22,318 nt of DNA from Pseudomonadota bacterium (GCA_018816605.1 JAHIVS010000463.1:1-22318), one strand, 5' to 3'; numbered from the stretch's first letter, positions 1 through 7,505 are shown. Notes: generated by a model from the sequence alone, not told the origin. Numbers and translations: made by a program.

Positions 1-620
1 TGGAGATAGTATTTCAAGGTATCTCCCTTGATTTTTTTTATTTTCTGGCGGTGGATTCCGGCGATATGGGTAACCACATTGTCCATGAATCCTCTGTCAT
101 GGGTGACCAGAAGAACTTCCCTGGGCCAGGCGACCAGAAACTGGGAAATCCACCGGATAGAGGTGATATCCAGATAATTGGTAGGCTCATCTAAAATCAA
201 TAGATCCGGCTCAGAAACCAGAACCTTTGCCAGGTTCAGCCGAACCTGATACCCCCCTGAAAAGAGAACGGGATCTTTTTTCAGGTCTGGCTGGGAAAAG
301 CCAAGACCAGCCAGAATTTTTTCCGCTTTCCAGGAATGGTCCCGTTCATGCTCCAGAAGTCCCTGCATGGCCTCTTCTAAAATTGTATTTTTTTCAAAGG
401 ATATCTTTTGGGACAATATCCCTATCCTGTATCCTGTCGGACAGGAAATTTTGCCGTCATCCGGGTGATCAATTCCGGCAATCATGTTCAGGAGAGTGGT
501 TTTTCCATGGCCGTTTCTGCCCACGAGCCCCACCCGTTCGCCCTGGTTAATTTGCAGGCCGGTATCTTCCAATAAAATCTGATCTCCGAACCCTTTATAA
601 ATGGACTCAATATTTAGCAT
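1..620 (-). CDS. ABC-F family ATPase, N-terminal part (3' end outside window)
   Basis: The minus strand reads an open frame from an ATG at 620 to the window edge (about 206 residues), so only the first ATPase domain is present. Visible motifs are Walker A (GRNGHGKTT, residues 34-42), an ABC signature (FSGG at 120-123, followed by YQVRLNLAKVL) and Walker B (LLILDEPTNYLD, 140-151), with the switch histidine in LVTHDRGF. No membrane segment is seen. The PTNYLD form of Walker B and the THDRGFMD switch region are typical of ABC-F proteins, soluble twin-ATPase factors that act on ribosomes rather than in transport. A weak GGA ribosome site precedes the start. It diverges from ppdK. Which ABC-F subgroup it belongs to cannot be told without the linker and second domain. 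Confidence 0.9.
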   Translation of the reverse strand, partial: MLNIESIYKGFGDQILLEDTGLQINQGERVGLVGRNGHGKTTLLNMIAGIDHPDDGKISCPTGYRIGILSQKISFEKNTILEEAMQGLLEHERDHSWKAEKILAGLGFSQPDLKKDPVLFSGGYQVRLNLAKVLVSEPDLLILDEPTNYLDITSIRWISQFLVAWPREVLLVTHDRGFMDNVVTHIAGIHRQKIKKIKGDTLKYYL

Positions 621-717
621 TCAATTATCCAACAAAACTATCGTAAAATTTTACTTCATTTCTTCTCAAATTGAAATCATATCACTGCCACCACAATTTT
701 TAAACACAAGATTTTTC

Positions 718-759
718 TTGACTTGATTTTTTAAGTTCTTAATAGTTGTTGGGTATATT
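718..759 (+). promoter_or_regulatory. Possible ppdK promoter region
   Basis: A TTGACT box at 718-723 and AT-rich -10-like words (TAATAG at 740-745, TATATT at 754-759) lie upstream of the ppdK ribosome site. TTGACT to TAATAG has a 16-base spacer. The match is only moderate and the region is generally AT-rich, so this is tentative. Confidence 0.3.
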
Positions 760-793
760 ATTTTCTAATGCAAAAATCAAAATCGAGGGAAAC

Positions 794-3508
794 ATGACCA
801 AATATATTTATGAATTCGGTCCCAAAAGAACCGATGGGGATGCAACACAAAAGAATCTTTTGGGCGGGAAAGGCGCCAATCTTGCTGAAATGTCAAAGCT
901 TGGACTTCCGGTGCCCCCGGGTTTTACCATTTCCACAGAGTGTTGCAACCATTATTTTGATCTGAACAAACGGTTTCCGGACACCCTTGAAACCGAAGTT
1001 ACTTTGGCCATGGCAAACATTGAAGACCAGATGGGAATGAAATTCGGAGATGTGAACAATCCCCTGCTGGTATCCTGCCGTTCCGGTGCCAGAAGCTCCA
1101 TGCCCGGAATGATGGAGACCATTTTGAATGTCGGGCTCTGCACAAAGACAATTCCCGGCCTGATTGCCAAAACCGGAAATGAATGGTTTGTGTATGATGC
1201 CTATAGACGGCTGATCATGATGTATTCCGATGTGGTCATGGAAAAGTCGGAACAGATAAAACCCATTGATGGAATGGGCATTCGCCTTAACCTTGAAATG
1301 ATGATGAACAATCTGAAAAATGACAAGGGGTATATAAACGACACCGATATCTCCACCGAAGATATGAAGGCATTGTGTGACCGGTTCAAAAAAAAGATCC
1401 ATGAAACCCTGGATATCGAATTTCCCGATGATCCGAAAGCACAGCTCATGGGTGCCATTGGTGCTGTTTTTAAAAGCTGGAACGGACGGCGGGCCCTTTC
1501 CTACAGACGAATCGAACACATCCCGGACAATTGGGGAACAGCCGTTAACGTCCAGAGCATGGTGTTCGGCAATATGGGGCAGACCTCTGCCACAGGGGTT
1601 GCCTTTTCAAGGGACCCTGCCACAGGAGAAAACAAGTTTTACGGCGAATGGCTGATCAATGCCCAGGGAGAAGATGTGGTGGCCGGTATCCGAACCCCCA
1701 ACCCCTTGAACAATGATACAAAGAATCGCCAGAACAGCCATCTTTCCTCCCTGGAAGAAGCCATGCCGGATCTCTATGCCCAGTTGTTTGAAATCCGAAA
1801 CACCCTTGAGTCCCACTATAAAGATATGCAGGACATTGAGTTTACCATCCAGGAAGGCCGTTTGTACATGCTCCAGTGCCGGGTGGGAAAACGGACGGCC
1901 ACGGCTGCCTTGAACATGGCCATGGACATGTATGAACAGGGTATGATCGATGAAAAGACCATGGTTTGCCGTCTGGATCCAAAAGTGCTGGATGACATGC
2001 TCCATCCAATCGTGGATCCGGCAGCAGAAAAGACGGCCGTGCGTGTGGTAGAAGGACTGCCGGCAGGGCCAGGAGGCGCCTGGGGTCAGATTGTGTTTAC
2101 CTCTGAGGACGCGGTTGCCTGGGCCAAAACCGATAAAAAGGTGATCCTGGTCCGGGAAGAAACCAATCCGGAAGATATTGAAGGGATGCGGGTTGCCTCG
2201 GCCATTTTAACCGCCCGGGGCGGCATGACAAGCCATGCGGCCCTTGTGGCCAGGGGCTGGGGTAAATGCTGCATTGTCGGTGCCGGTGCCATGAAAATTA
2301 ATGCCGGCGCAAAAGAACTTCGGATCGGTGCCAAGATTTTTCATGAAGGCGATTTCATAACCTTAAACGGTACCAAGGGCGTGGTGTACGACGGCCGCCT
2401 GAAAATGAAAGATTCCCTGGAAAATCCCAAGTTCCAGAAATTCATGTCCATTGCCGATTCCTATAGAACCATGCAGGTGCGGACCAATGTGGATACGCCG
2501 GACGATGCCAAAATTGCATTGGCATTTGGTGCACAGGGGATCGGTCTGTTCAGGACCGAGCATATGTTTTATGGCTCTGATTCAGGCAAACCGCTTTTCC
2601 TGCTACGGAAAATGATCCTGAGCAAATCAAAACAAGAGCGTCAGCTGGCTCTGGACGAGCTGTTTCCCTTTGTCAAACAGGAAATCTCAAAGACCTTGGC
2701 TGTCATGGACAACCTGCCGGTTACCCTGCGGCTTTTGGATCCGCCCCTGCATGAATTTGTGCCCCAATCCAAGGAAAATCAGCAGGAGATTGCAGATGCC
2801 CTTGGAATTGATCTTGAAGAAGTCTTGAAACGCAGTGCGCTTCTCAAGGAATCCAACCCCATGATCGGCCACCGGGGGGTTCGCCTGGGCATTACCTTTC
2901 CGGAAATCACACGGATGCAGGTGACAGCCATCTTCGAAGCCTGTGCCGAACTGATCCAGGCAGGCAAACATCCCCTGCCCGAGATCATGGTCCCTGTGAC
3001 CTGCAATGAAAAGGAAGTGGCATTCACCCACAAGATTATCACTGACTGCCATGACCTTACCCTTGCCAAATATACGGTTAAAACCGTCCCGTATCTGTTC
3101 GGCACCATGATCGAGATCCCCAGAGCTGCATTGGTTGCCGATAAAATGGCAAAATATGCCCAATTTTTTTCCTTTGGCACCAATGACCTGACCCAGATGA
3201 CCTTTGGTTTTTCCAGGGATGATATCGGTTCGTTTATGAACGATTATATTGACAATGCCATTTTAAGCTCTGACCCTTTTGAAACCCTAGACCAGGAAGC
3301 GGTTGGCAGTTTGATTGAGATTGCAGTCGAGCGGGGCCGAAAAACAAGGCCAAATATAAAATTGGGAATCTGCGGCGAGCACGGCGGTGACCCGGCATCG
3401 GTGGTGTTCTGCCATCGGGCCGGACTGACCTATGTCTCCTGCTCCCCCTACCGGATTCCCATAGCCCGGCTGGCAGCCGCCCAGGCAGCAATTTTATACC
3501 CAGTCTAA
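794..3508 (+). CDS. ppdK: Pyruvate, phosphate dikinase
   Basis: This enzyme interconverts pyruvate + ATP + Pi and PEP + AMP + PPi in the cytoplasm. From the ATG at 794 it is 904 residues, about the usual family length. That start follows GAGGGA at ideal spacing; an in-frame ATG at 746 has no such site and would add 16 unconserved residues. Domains in order are the N-terminal nucleotide-binding domain, the swivelling phosphohistidine domain with GGMTSHAALVARG (catalytic His481), and a C-terminal TIM-barrel PEP/pyruvate domain with the catalytic Cys in GICGEHGGDP (Cys860). Thr479, two residues before the histidine, is the residue phosphorylated by the PPDK regulatory protein in characterised systems, and a gene for that protein lies at 6080-6925. 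In an anaerobe the enzyme may work in either direction. It ends just before a strong terminator. Confidence 0.97.
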   Translation: MTKYIYEFGPKRTDGDATQKNLLGGKGANLAEMSKLGLPVPPGFTISTECCNHYFDLNKRFPDTLETEVTLAMANIEDQMGMKFGDVNNPLLVSCRSGARSSMPGMMETILNVGLCTKTIPGLIAKTGNEWFVYDAYRRLIMMYSDVVMEKSEQIKPIDGMGIRLNLEMMMNNLKNDKGYINDTDISTEDMKALCDRFKKKIHETLDIEFPDDPKAQLMGAIGAVFKSWNGRRALSYRRIEHIPDNWGTAVNVQSMVFGNMGQTSATGVAFSRDPATGENKFYGEWLINAQGEDVVAGIRTPNPLNNDTKNRQNSHLSSLEEAMPDLYAQLFEIRNTLESHYKDMQDIEFTIQEGRLYMLQCRVGKRTATAALNMAMDMYEQGMIDEKTMVCRLDPKVLDDMLHPIVDPAAEKTAVRVVEGLPAGPGGAWGQIVFTSEDAVAWAKTDKKVILVREETNPEDIEGMRVASAILTARGGMTSHAALVARGWGKCCIVGAGAMKINAGAKELRIGAKIFHEGDFITLNGTKGVVYDGRLKMKDSLENPKFQKFMSIADSYRTMQVRTNVDTPDDAKIALAFGAQGIGLFRTEHMFYGSDSGKPLFLLRKMILSKSKQERQLALDELFPFVKQEISKTLAVMDNLPVTLRLLDPPLHEFVPQSKENQQEIADALGIDLEEVLKRSALLKESNPMIGHRGVRLGITFPEITRMQVTAIFEACAELIQAGKHPLPEIMVPVTCNEKEVAFTHKIITDCHDLTLAKYTVKTVPYLFGTMIEIPRAALVADKMAKYAQFFSFGTNDLTQMTFGFSRDDIGSFMNDYIDNAILSSDPFETLDQEAVGSLIEIAVERGRKTRPNIKLGICGEHGGDPASVVFCHRAGLTYVSCSPYRIPIARLAAAQAAILYPV

Positions 3509-3529
3509 CTAAATTTTTTTTCAAACATC

Positions 3530-3568
3530 AAAAAGCCCCTGTCTTCTATATTGCGACAGGGGCTTTTT
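3530..3568 (+). terminator. Rho-independent terminator, probably bidirectional
   Basis: A perfect 14-base-pair stem (3530-3543 with 3555-3568) encloses an 11-base loop. The stem has a GC-rich core (GCCCCTGTC/GACAGGGGC) flanked by A and T runs, so a U tract follows the hairpin on either strand. It begins 22 bases after the ppdK stop and ends 12 bases before the stop of the opposing gene at 3580, so it can terminate both convergent transcripts. Confidence 0.9.
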
Positions 3569-3579
3569 TAAAAAAACGG

Positions 3580-4002
3580 TTAGTCGGTATCCACCCAGTA
3601 TTGGGACCAGGGGCATCTTTCTTTATAGGGGAATCGGATCAATTCAGTGGCAAGGATGGAAAAATCAGTTGAACGGACCGTATAGTAACTGACCGTTTCC
3701 TTGTCAATAATGGTTTCAACTCCCAGGGCAGCATAAAGGGTTAGATACCTGTCCTCCACAAAACACTGAACAGCACCGGTGATAATCACCATGCCCGATT
3801 CCCTTTGAATGTCAAACAAATCGATCATGGTGATTTTAAACGATTTGCCCTTAAAATGATTTCTCGCGTCGGTCCGGGTAAGCTCACAGGTCAAAAAGTT
3901 TTTAAAACTCATCTCATATCGTGTAAATTCATTGTCCTGTGCCAGAAGCAAAGAAGGCATCCATATCAACACGCCAAGCAACAGCCCATAAAAACGCTTC
4001 AT
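3580..4002 (-). CDS. Small exported protein of unknown function
   Basis: 140 residues. The N-terminus (MKRFYGLLLGVLIW...LLLA) is a clear Sec signal peptide with likely cleavage after LLLA, before QDNEF, so the mature protein of about 120 residues should be periplasmic. It contains three cysteines (in LTCELT, VQCFV and ERCPWS); an odd number leaves one unpaired if a disulfide forms. I recognise no family. It starts only 4 bases after the stop of the exported receiver-like gene at 4007-4780, so the two are probably translated from one mRNA and may act together. Its 3' end meets the shared terminator. Confidence 0.8.
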   Translation of the reverse strand: MKRFYGLLLGVLIWMPSLLLAQDNEFTRYEMSFKNFLTCELTRTDARNHFKGKSFKITMIDLFDIQRESGMVIITGAVQCFVEDRYLTLYAALGVETIIDKETVSYYTVRSTDFSILATELIRFPYKERCPWSQYWVDTD

Positions 4003-4006
4003 AGAA

Positions 4007-4780
4007 TCAGACCTTTCCTTTCACCAGTTTTAAAATGGTATTGTGAAGATCTTCGAGTACAACGGATTTTACCACCACGGAACCGGCCCCTGAAAATTTA
4101 TTTATAAACTTGTTTTTTCTTGCTGTATTTTGATAACCGGTTTCAACCAGGATGGGAATTCTTTGATCAATTTTTAAAATATGATCCACAATGGTTTCGG
4201 CTGTCATTCCCGGCAGTTCGTGATTTGCGATAATCATTTTAAATTTTTCAGGCTGGACCCTGAAGGTGTTAAGCGCCTGGGTACCCTCTGTGGAAACCAT
4301 AGCCGAATATCCAATTTTTTCGACCACGTTTGCGATTAATTGACTTCTTTTGTCGTTGGCATCTATGATCAGGATATGCTGGTCACCGATTATGGCTGTT
4401 GCCTCTTCAAACAGAGGCAGTTGGGGGTGCCATTTTTGTCCGTTAACAGGATGAAGGTGAGCAACATCAATTTCATAGGCCTTGGCCGATATGAACCGGT
4501 CGTTGTCAGTATCCGGCACCCGGGTGATCAGATTTTTGTTGGCGGCAATATACTGCCGCAGCCACCTTCGGTATTCAGGATTTTTCCCGGTGAGAATCAG
4601 CAGTTTCGGTCCGGCCGGGGAGTTAACCTGGATTGAGTGGTAAATCGTCGGATCATGTGAATAGGCAGTTGTGGTTTCCCTATAGTTCTCTTCGACAAAT
4701 TCAACCATAAAATCCCGGGCTCGGCAGATGGACGAGACCAGCAAAAAGGTTAAACAATATACGAGTATATTTTTTTTCAT
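4007..4780 (-). CDS. Exported protein with a C-terminal pseudo-receiver domain
   Basis: 257 residues. The start at 4780 has an AGGA site 7 bases upstream and gives a basic, then hydrophobic N-terminus (MKKNILVYCLTFLLVSS) ending CRA before RDF, a plausible Sec signal peptide. After about 110 unrecognised residues, the last 120 or so read as a response-regulator receiver: HILIIDAND, then IIANHELPGM, then PILVETGY, then VVVKSVVLEDL. Against the family pattern the phosphoacceptor Asp (normally in a TDxxMPGM context) is Asn, one of the acidic pocket residues is lost (DAND instead of DDE), and the conserved Lys-Pro is Lys-Ser. It therefore should not be phosphorylated in the usual way and appears to be exported, which is odd for a receiver. 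It is followed after 4 bases by a second exported protein gene. Confidence 0.8.
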   Translation of the reverse strand: MKKNILVYCLTFLLVSSICRARDFMVEFVEENYRETTTAYSHDPTIYHSIQVNSPAGPKLLILTGKNPEYRRWLRQYIAANKNLITRVPDTDNDRFISAKAYEIDVAHLHPVNGQKWHPQLPLFEEATAIIGDQHILIIDANDKRSQLIANVVEKIGYSAMVSTEGTQALNTFRVQPEKFKMIIANHELPGMTAETIVDHILKIDQRIPILVETGYQNTARKNKFINKFSGAGSVVVKSVVLEDLHNTILKLVKGKV

Positions 4781-4851
4781 GGGCCATTCCTGTTTTTGTT
4801 AAAAAAGCGTCACAAATAAGCTATCGGCAATCCCTCCCAATTCTTGACCCA

Positions 4852-5214
4852 CTATAAGAGAATCCAGGCAACAATAAAAAGGAGAAAATACAAAAAACCC
4901 AGGAAAATCAAATGCTTTTTATGATCTGTTTTCCTCCTGGCCCGGAAGCGGCTTAGACCAAGTCCTGCAAAACTGACCCCCACTCCTATAATAAGTGTAT
5001 ATACAAGATAGTGCAAAAATTTTATATCCCAGGCGGTTCTGAGCTCAAGACGATAAAATTTATCAAACAGGGTTTCAAATTCCGGCTGGGCTCTGTGAAA
5101 GATCAGAAGTGAAACAAAAAGAACTCCCCAGGCACAAAAACTGACCAGAATGAATAGGCGGGTCCAGAGATCTTTGTTTTTCCGCCGTTCAATGGAATGG
5201 GATCTTGGTTTAAT
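4852..5214 (-). CDS. Small membrane protein, apparently with an ATT start codon
   Basis: The minus strand is open from a TGA at 5263-5265 to a TAG at 4852-4854 with no ATG, GTG or TTG before the middle of the coding region. A GAGGAA site at 5221-5226 lies 6 bases before an ATT at 5214, giving about 120 residues. The product has a basic N-terminus (KPRSHSIERRKNKDLWTR), a membrane segment (LFILVSFCAWGVLFVSLLIF), a hydrophilic stretch with PEFETLFDKFYRLELR, a second segment (YLVYTLIIGVGVSFAGLGL), a basic turn (RFRARRKTDHKK) and a third segment (LIFLGFLYFLLFIVAWILL). Three clean helices with positive charges between them argue that it is real. The family is not recognised. It lies 71 bases upstream of the exported pseudo-receiver gene on the same strand and is probably co-transcribed with it. 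Confidence 0.68.
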   Translation of the reverse strand: MKPRSHSIERRKNKDLWTRLFILVSFCAWGVLFVSLLIFHRAQPEFETLFDKFYRLELRTAWDIKFLHYLVYTLIIGVGVSFAGLGLSRFRARRKTDHKKHLIFLGFLYFLLFIVAWILL

Positions 5215-5255
5215 AGTACTTTCCTCGTTTTTTTTGTTTACTTTTATTTGTGTTA

Positions 5256-5261
5256 TATAAT
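5256..5261 (+). promoter_or_regulatory. Candidate -10 box for cheR, implying a very short leader
   Basis: A perfect TATAAT lies 11 bases upstream of the cheR ATG, with a TTGTTT at 5234-5239 (16-base spacer) as a partial -35. Transcription would start about 3-5 bases before the ATG, giving a nearly leaderless mRNA. This fits the absence of any Shine-Dalgarno sequence before cheR. Confidence 0.4.
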
Positions 5262-5272
5262 ATCATTTTTCC

Positions 5273-6067
5273 ATGAATTCCATAGATCTTTCTAAAAAAC
5301 AATTCAATGACCTTAAAACCATGGTCTATGTCGCATCCGGCATCAATCTCCACGAAGGAAAACTTGAACTGCTGAAATCAAAAATTGCCAAACGGATGCG
5401 CATAACAAAAAAATCATTAAACAACTATCTCTCCTATTTGCAGACCGATGAAAAGGAGGTGGTGGAATTCATTGATACGATGACGACCAACCATTCATTT
5501 TTTTTCAGGGAAAACAAAAGCATAGAATTTATCGTCAATCAATTCAATGGCCACCCCCAAAAAACAAAAGAATTCAAAATCTGGTGTGCTGCCTGCTCCA
5601 CCGGAGATGAACCCTATACCATGGCAGTTCAGCTCAAAGCCCTGGGGATCAGATTTTCCATTCTGGCAACAGATATTTCCCATTCAGTCCTGACCATTGC
5701 CGCCAGGGGAATATACAGGGCGGATAAGTTGAAAAATTTACCCCAGCCGCTCTTGCACCGTTTTTTTCAACGGGGCAGCGGTAAATTTGCCGGGCATGTC
5801 AAGGTAAAAAAAGAAATAATGGACCATGTGTCGTTTCAGAAATTCAATTTAATCACGGATAGACCTGCCTTTGATCATTATGATGCGGTTTTATGCCGAA
5901 ATGTCATGATCTACTTTGACCCGCCAACCAGTGAACAGGTGACAAACAAGCTTTATAGCAGTGTCGTCCCCGGTGGATATTTTGCCATTGGAAATTCCGA
6001 AAGCCTTATGAACATGAACCATCGCTTCAAATCCATCCCAAAGGTACCCAGTCTCTACACCAAGTAA
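5273..6067 (+). CDS. cheR: CheR-type protein glutamate methyltransferase
   Basis: 264 residues, usual for CheR. CheR transfers a methyl group from S-adenosylmethionine to glutamates of chemoreceptors. The N-terminal helical CheR domain (residues 1 to about 75, ending near TTNHSFFFRE) is followed by the methyltransferase domain with the SAM motif WCAACSTGDEPYTMA, an acidic motif II (LATDIS) and CRNVMIYF. No C-terminal TPR extension is present. No other chemotaxis gene is visible, so it may serve a receptor or pathway encoded elsewhere. It diverges from the small membrane/exported gene cluster at 3580-5214. There is no ribosome site before the ATG, and a TATAAT sits 11 bases upstream. It converges with the PPDK regulator gene, with a 12-base gap. 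Confidence 0.93.
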   Translation: MNSIDLSKKQFNDLKTMVYVASGINLHEGKLELLKSKIAKRMRITKKSLNNYLSYLQTDEKEVVEFIDTMTTNHSFFFRENKSIEFIVNQFNGHPQKTKEFKIWCAACSTGDEPYTMAVQLKALGIRFSILATDISHSVLTIAARGIYRADKLKNLPQPLLHRFFQRGSGKFAGHVKVKKEIMDHVSFQKFNLITDRPAFDHYDAVLCRNVMIYFDPPTSEQVTNKLYSSVVPGGYFAIGNSESLMNMNHRFKSIPKVPSLYTK

Positions 6068-6079
6068 ATCAATTGGGTT

Positions 6080-6925
6080 TTACAAATGGGCATTTGCCAG
6101 AAACCGCCTGGTAATCATTTCTACGATTTCCTCTGCACTGGACTCAATGGGCTTGTTGCTCACGTTAATCATTGAAAATCCCCTGGTGATATAGTATTTC
6201 TGGGCATTTTGAATTTCATCTTCTATATCCTGTCTTGAGACATAGGAATAGATATCCGTGGTTCCCAGGCTTTCCTGTCGCATCTTCCGATGGGCCAGAA
6301 GCTGCTCCACATTGATATTCAAGGCGATAACCCGCCTTCTGTCCACCCTATCCAGGGTCTCTGGCATGGGAACTCCGGGAACATAGGGTATATTGGCCAC
6401 TTTCCAGCCCATAACAGCCATGTACATGGACAAGGGGGTTTTTCCGGCCCGTGACAACCCCAGCAGGACAATTTCAGAGCCCATCAGGGTATCCGGATTT
6501 AATCCATCGTCATGGGAAAGGGCAAAATCAATGGCTGATACCTGTTTAAGATTAACGTGTTGAATTTCCCTGTAAAGTCCCGGCTTTTCGAGCGGGGCCT
6601 TGTTTAAGAACGCCTGGATCTTGGACAGGATGGGTCCCATGAGATCTATGGTGACAATGTGATTGTCAATCCCCTTCCGGGTCAGGTATTTTCGAAGATT
6701 TGAATTTACAAGGGTATGAACAATCAGGCTTTCAATATCCTTTACCTTGTCAATGAGTTCATCCACCTGGCTTTCGGATCGGATATGCGCCACCTTGACA
6801 ACGGAAATCTGACTGCCCGGAAACTGGACCAGTGTTGATTCAACCAGGTTAAAGGCATTAATCCCTTCTCCGCAGGATGCGATGTAAATCATCTGAAAAC
6901 TATTGGAAGCAATTTCATCTATCAT
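6080..6925 (-). CDS. Pyruvate phosphate dikinase regulatory protein (PSRP, DUF299 family)
   Basis: 281 residues from the ATG at 6925. That start has an AGGA site 9 bases upstream, and the family-like sequence begins right after it (MIYIASCGEGINAFNLVES). An upstream in-frame extension to 7135 runs through the neighbouring gene and is unlikely. Family motifs are HDDGLNPDTL (138-147) and the P-loop region GLSRAGKTPLSMYMA (156-170), followed by the conserved VANIPYVPGVPMPETL. Members are bifunctional: they inactivate PPDK or PEP synthase by ADP-dependent threonine phosphorylation next to the catalytic histidine, and reactivate it by Pi-dependent dephosphorylation. The presence of ppdK with an intact TSH motif 2.6 kb away makes PPDK the likely target here. 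No PEP synthase gene is in the window. Confidence 0.92.
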   Translation of the reverse strand: MIDEIASNSFQMIYIASCGEGINAFNLVESTLVQFPGSQISVVKVAHIRSESQVDELIDKVKDIESLIVHTLVNSNLRKYLTRKGIDNHIVTIDLMGPILSKIQAFLNKAPLEKPGLYREIQHVNLKQVSAIDFALSHDDGLNPDTLMGSEIVLLGLSRAGKTPLSMYMAVMGWKVANIPYVPGVPMPETLDRVDRRRVIALNINVEQLLAHRKMRQESLGTTDIYSYVSRQDIEDEIQNAQKYYITRGFSMINVSNKPIESSAEEIVEMITRRFLANAHL

Positions 6926-6974
6926 AAAAGTATATCCTTTATCCCCCCATTTATTTAGGGTATAAAGAGTTTCA

Positions 6975-6980
6975 TATAAT
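6975..6980 (+). promoter_or_regulatory. Candidate -10 box for the gene at 7013
   Basis: A perfect TATAAT lies 32 bases upstream of the ATG at 7013, in the divergent gap shared with the PPDK regulator gene. No convincing -35 box is seen at the expected distance, so support is limited. Confidence 0.35.
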
Positions 6981-7012
6981 AACCCCACAAAAGAGTCAAA
7001 CCAGGAGACACC

Positions 7013-7444
7013 ATGACACACGAAGATAAAGGGTATTACGCAGGCAAGCACCCGGGAAAACCCATTGACAAGACCATTTCCACTAAAATCACTTCCCTTG
7101 CGGAAAACAACATTCTGTCCTGTGCCGCCGCCCACAGGGCAGCCAGGGACCTTGGTGTTTCACCTTTGGACATCGGAATTCAGACCGATCTGATGGAATA
7201 CCGGATTTCCCAATGTCAGTTGGGACTTTTTGGGTATTCACCTGAAAAAAAGAAAATCGATCCGGATATTGAAGTATCAAAATCGCTTTTTACAGCATTG
7301 GACAAGGCAAACAATGACGGCAAAATTTCCTGCAGCCAATGTTGGGAGATTGCAGATACCCTTAAACTAAAGCGGCTGGATCTGGGATCCGCCTGTGAAA
7401 AACTGAACCTCCGAATTAAACCCTGCCAGCTGGGTGCATTTTAG
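7013..7444 (+). CDS. Two-repeat 'CQLG' protein of unknown function
   Basis: 143 residues, with a strong AGGAG ribosome site 6 bases before the ATG. The protein is two copies of one unit of about 55 residues. Copy 1 (about 23-74) runs ISTKITSLAENNILSCAAAH...RISQCQLGLFG. Copy 2 (about 88-143) runs VSKSLFTALDKANNDGKISC...RIKPCQLGAF. Matching positions include an ISC/LSC near the start, a helical A..L....LDLG/LDIG stretch, and a closing R-I-x-x-CQLG, giving two matched cysteines per repeat. There is no signal peptide or membrane segment, so it should be cytoplasmic. The paired cysteines could bind metal or a cofactor, but that is a guess. It is divergent from the PPDK regulator gene and on the same strand as the peptidase gene downstream. 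Confidence 0.8.
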   Translation: MTHEDKGYYAGKHPGKPIDKTISTKITSLAENNILSCAAAHRAARDLGVSPLDIGIQTDLMEYRISQCQLGLFGYSPEKKKIDPDIEVSKSLFTALDKANNDGKISCSQCWEIADTLKLKRLDLGSACEKLNLRIKPCQLGAF

Positions 7445-7477
7445 ACGATGGATTCCCCCCGACATCTTATTTTTTTT

Positions 7478-7505
7478 TTGACAAATACAGGGTATATCGG
7501 ATAAG
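7478..7505 (+). promoter_or_regulatory. Candidate promoter for the NlpC/P60 gene
   Basis: A perfect TTGACA at 7478-7483 is followed after 16 bases by GATAAG (7500-7505), a 4-of-6 match to the -10 consensus. It sits 60 bases upstream of the GTG start at 7565 and just after a run of T. It would give the peptidase its own transcription unit. Confidence 0.4.

Noticed and set aside
227..550. Plus-strand open frame opposite the ABC-F gene
   Set aside because: The minus strand encodes all ABC signature motifs here; the plus frame gives low-complexity, family-less protein.
893..1519. Long minus-strand frame inside ppdK
   Set aside because: It mirrors a fully conserved enzyme gene, has no ribosome site or recognisable domain, and is typical of antisense shadows.
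6926..7135. N-terminal extension of the PPDK regulator
   Set aside because: It overlaps the 7013 gene, which has a strong ribosome site, and the family sequence starts at the ATG at 6925 with its own ribosome site.
7445..7480. Intrinsic terminator after the CQLG gene
   Set aside because: A long T run is present, but only a 4-base-pair GATG/CATC stem with a wide loop precedes it.
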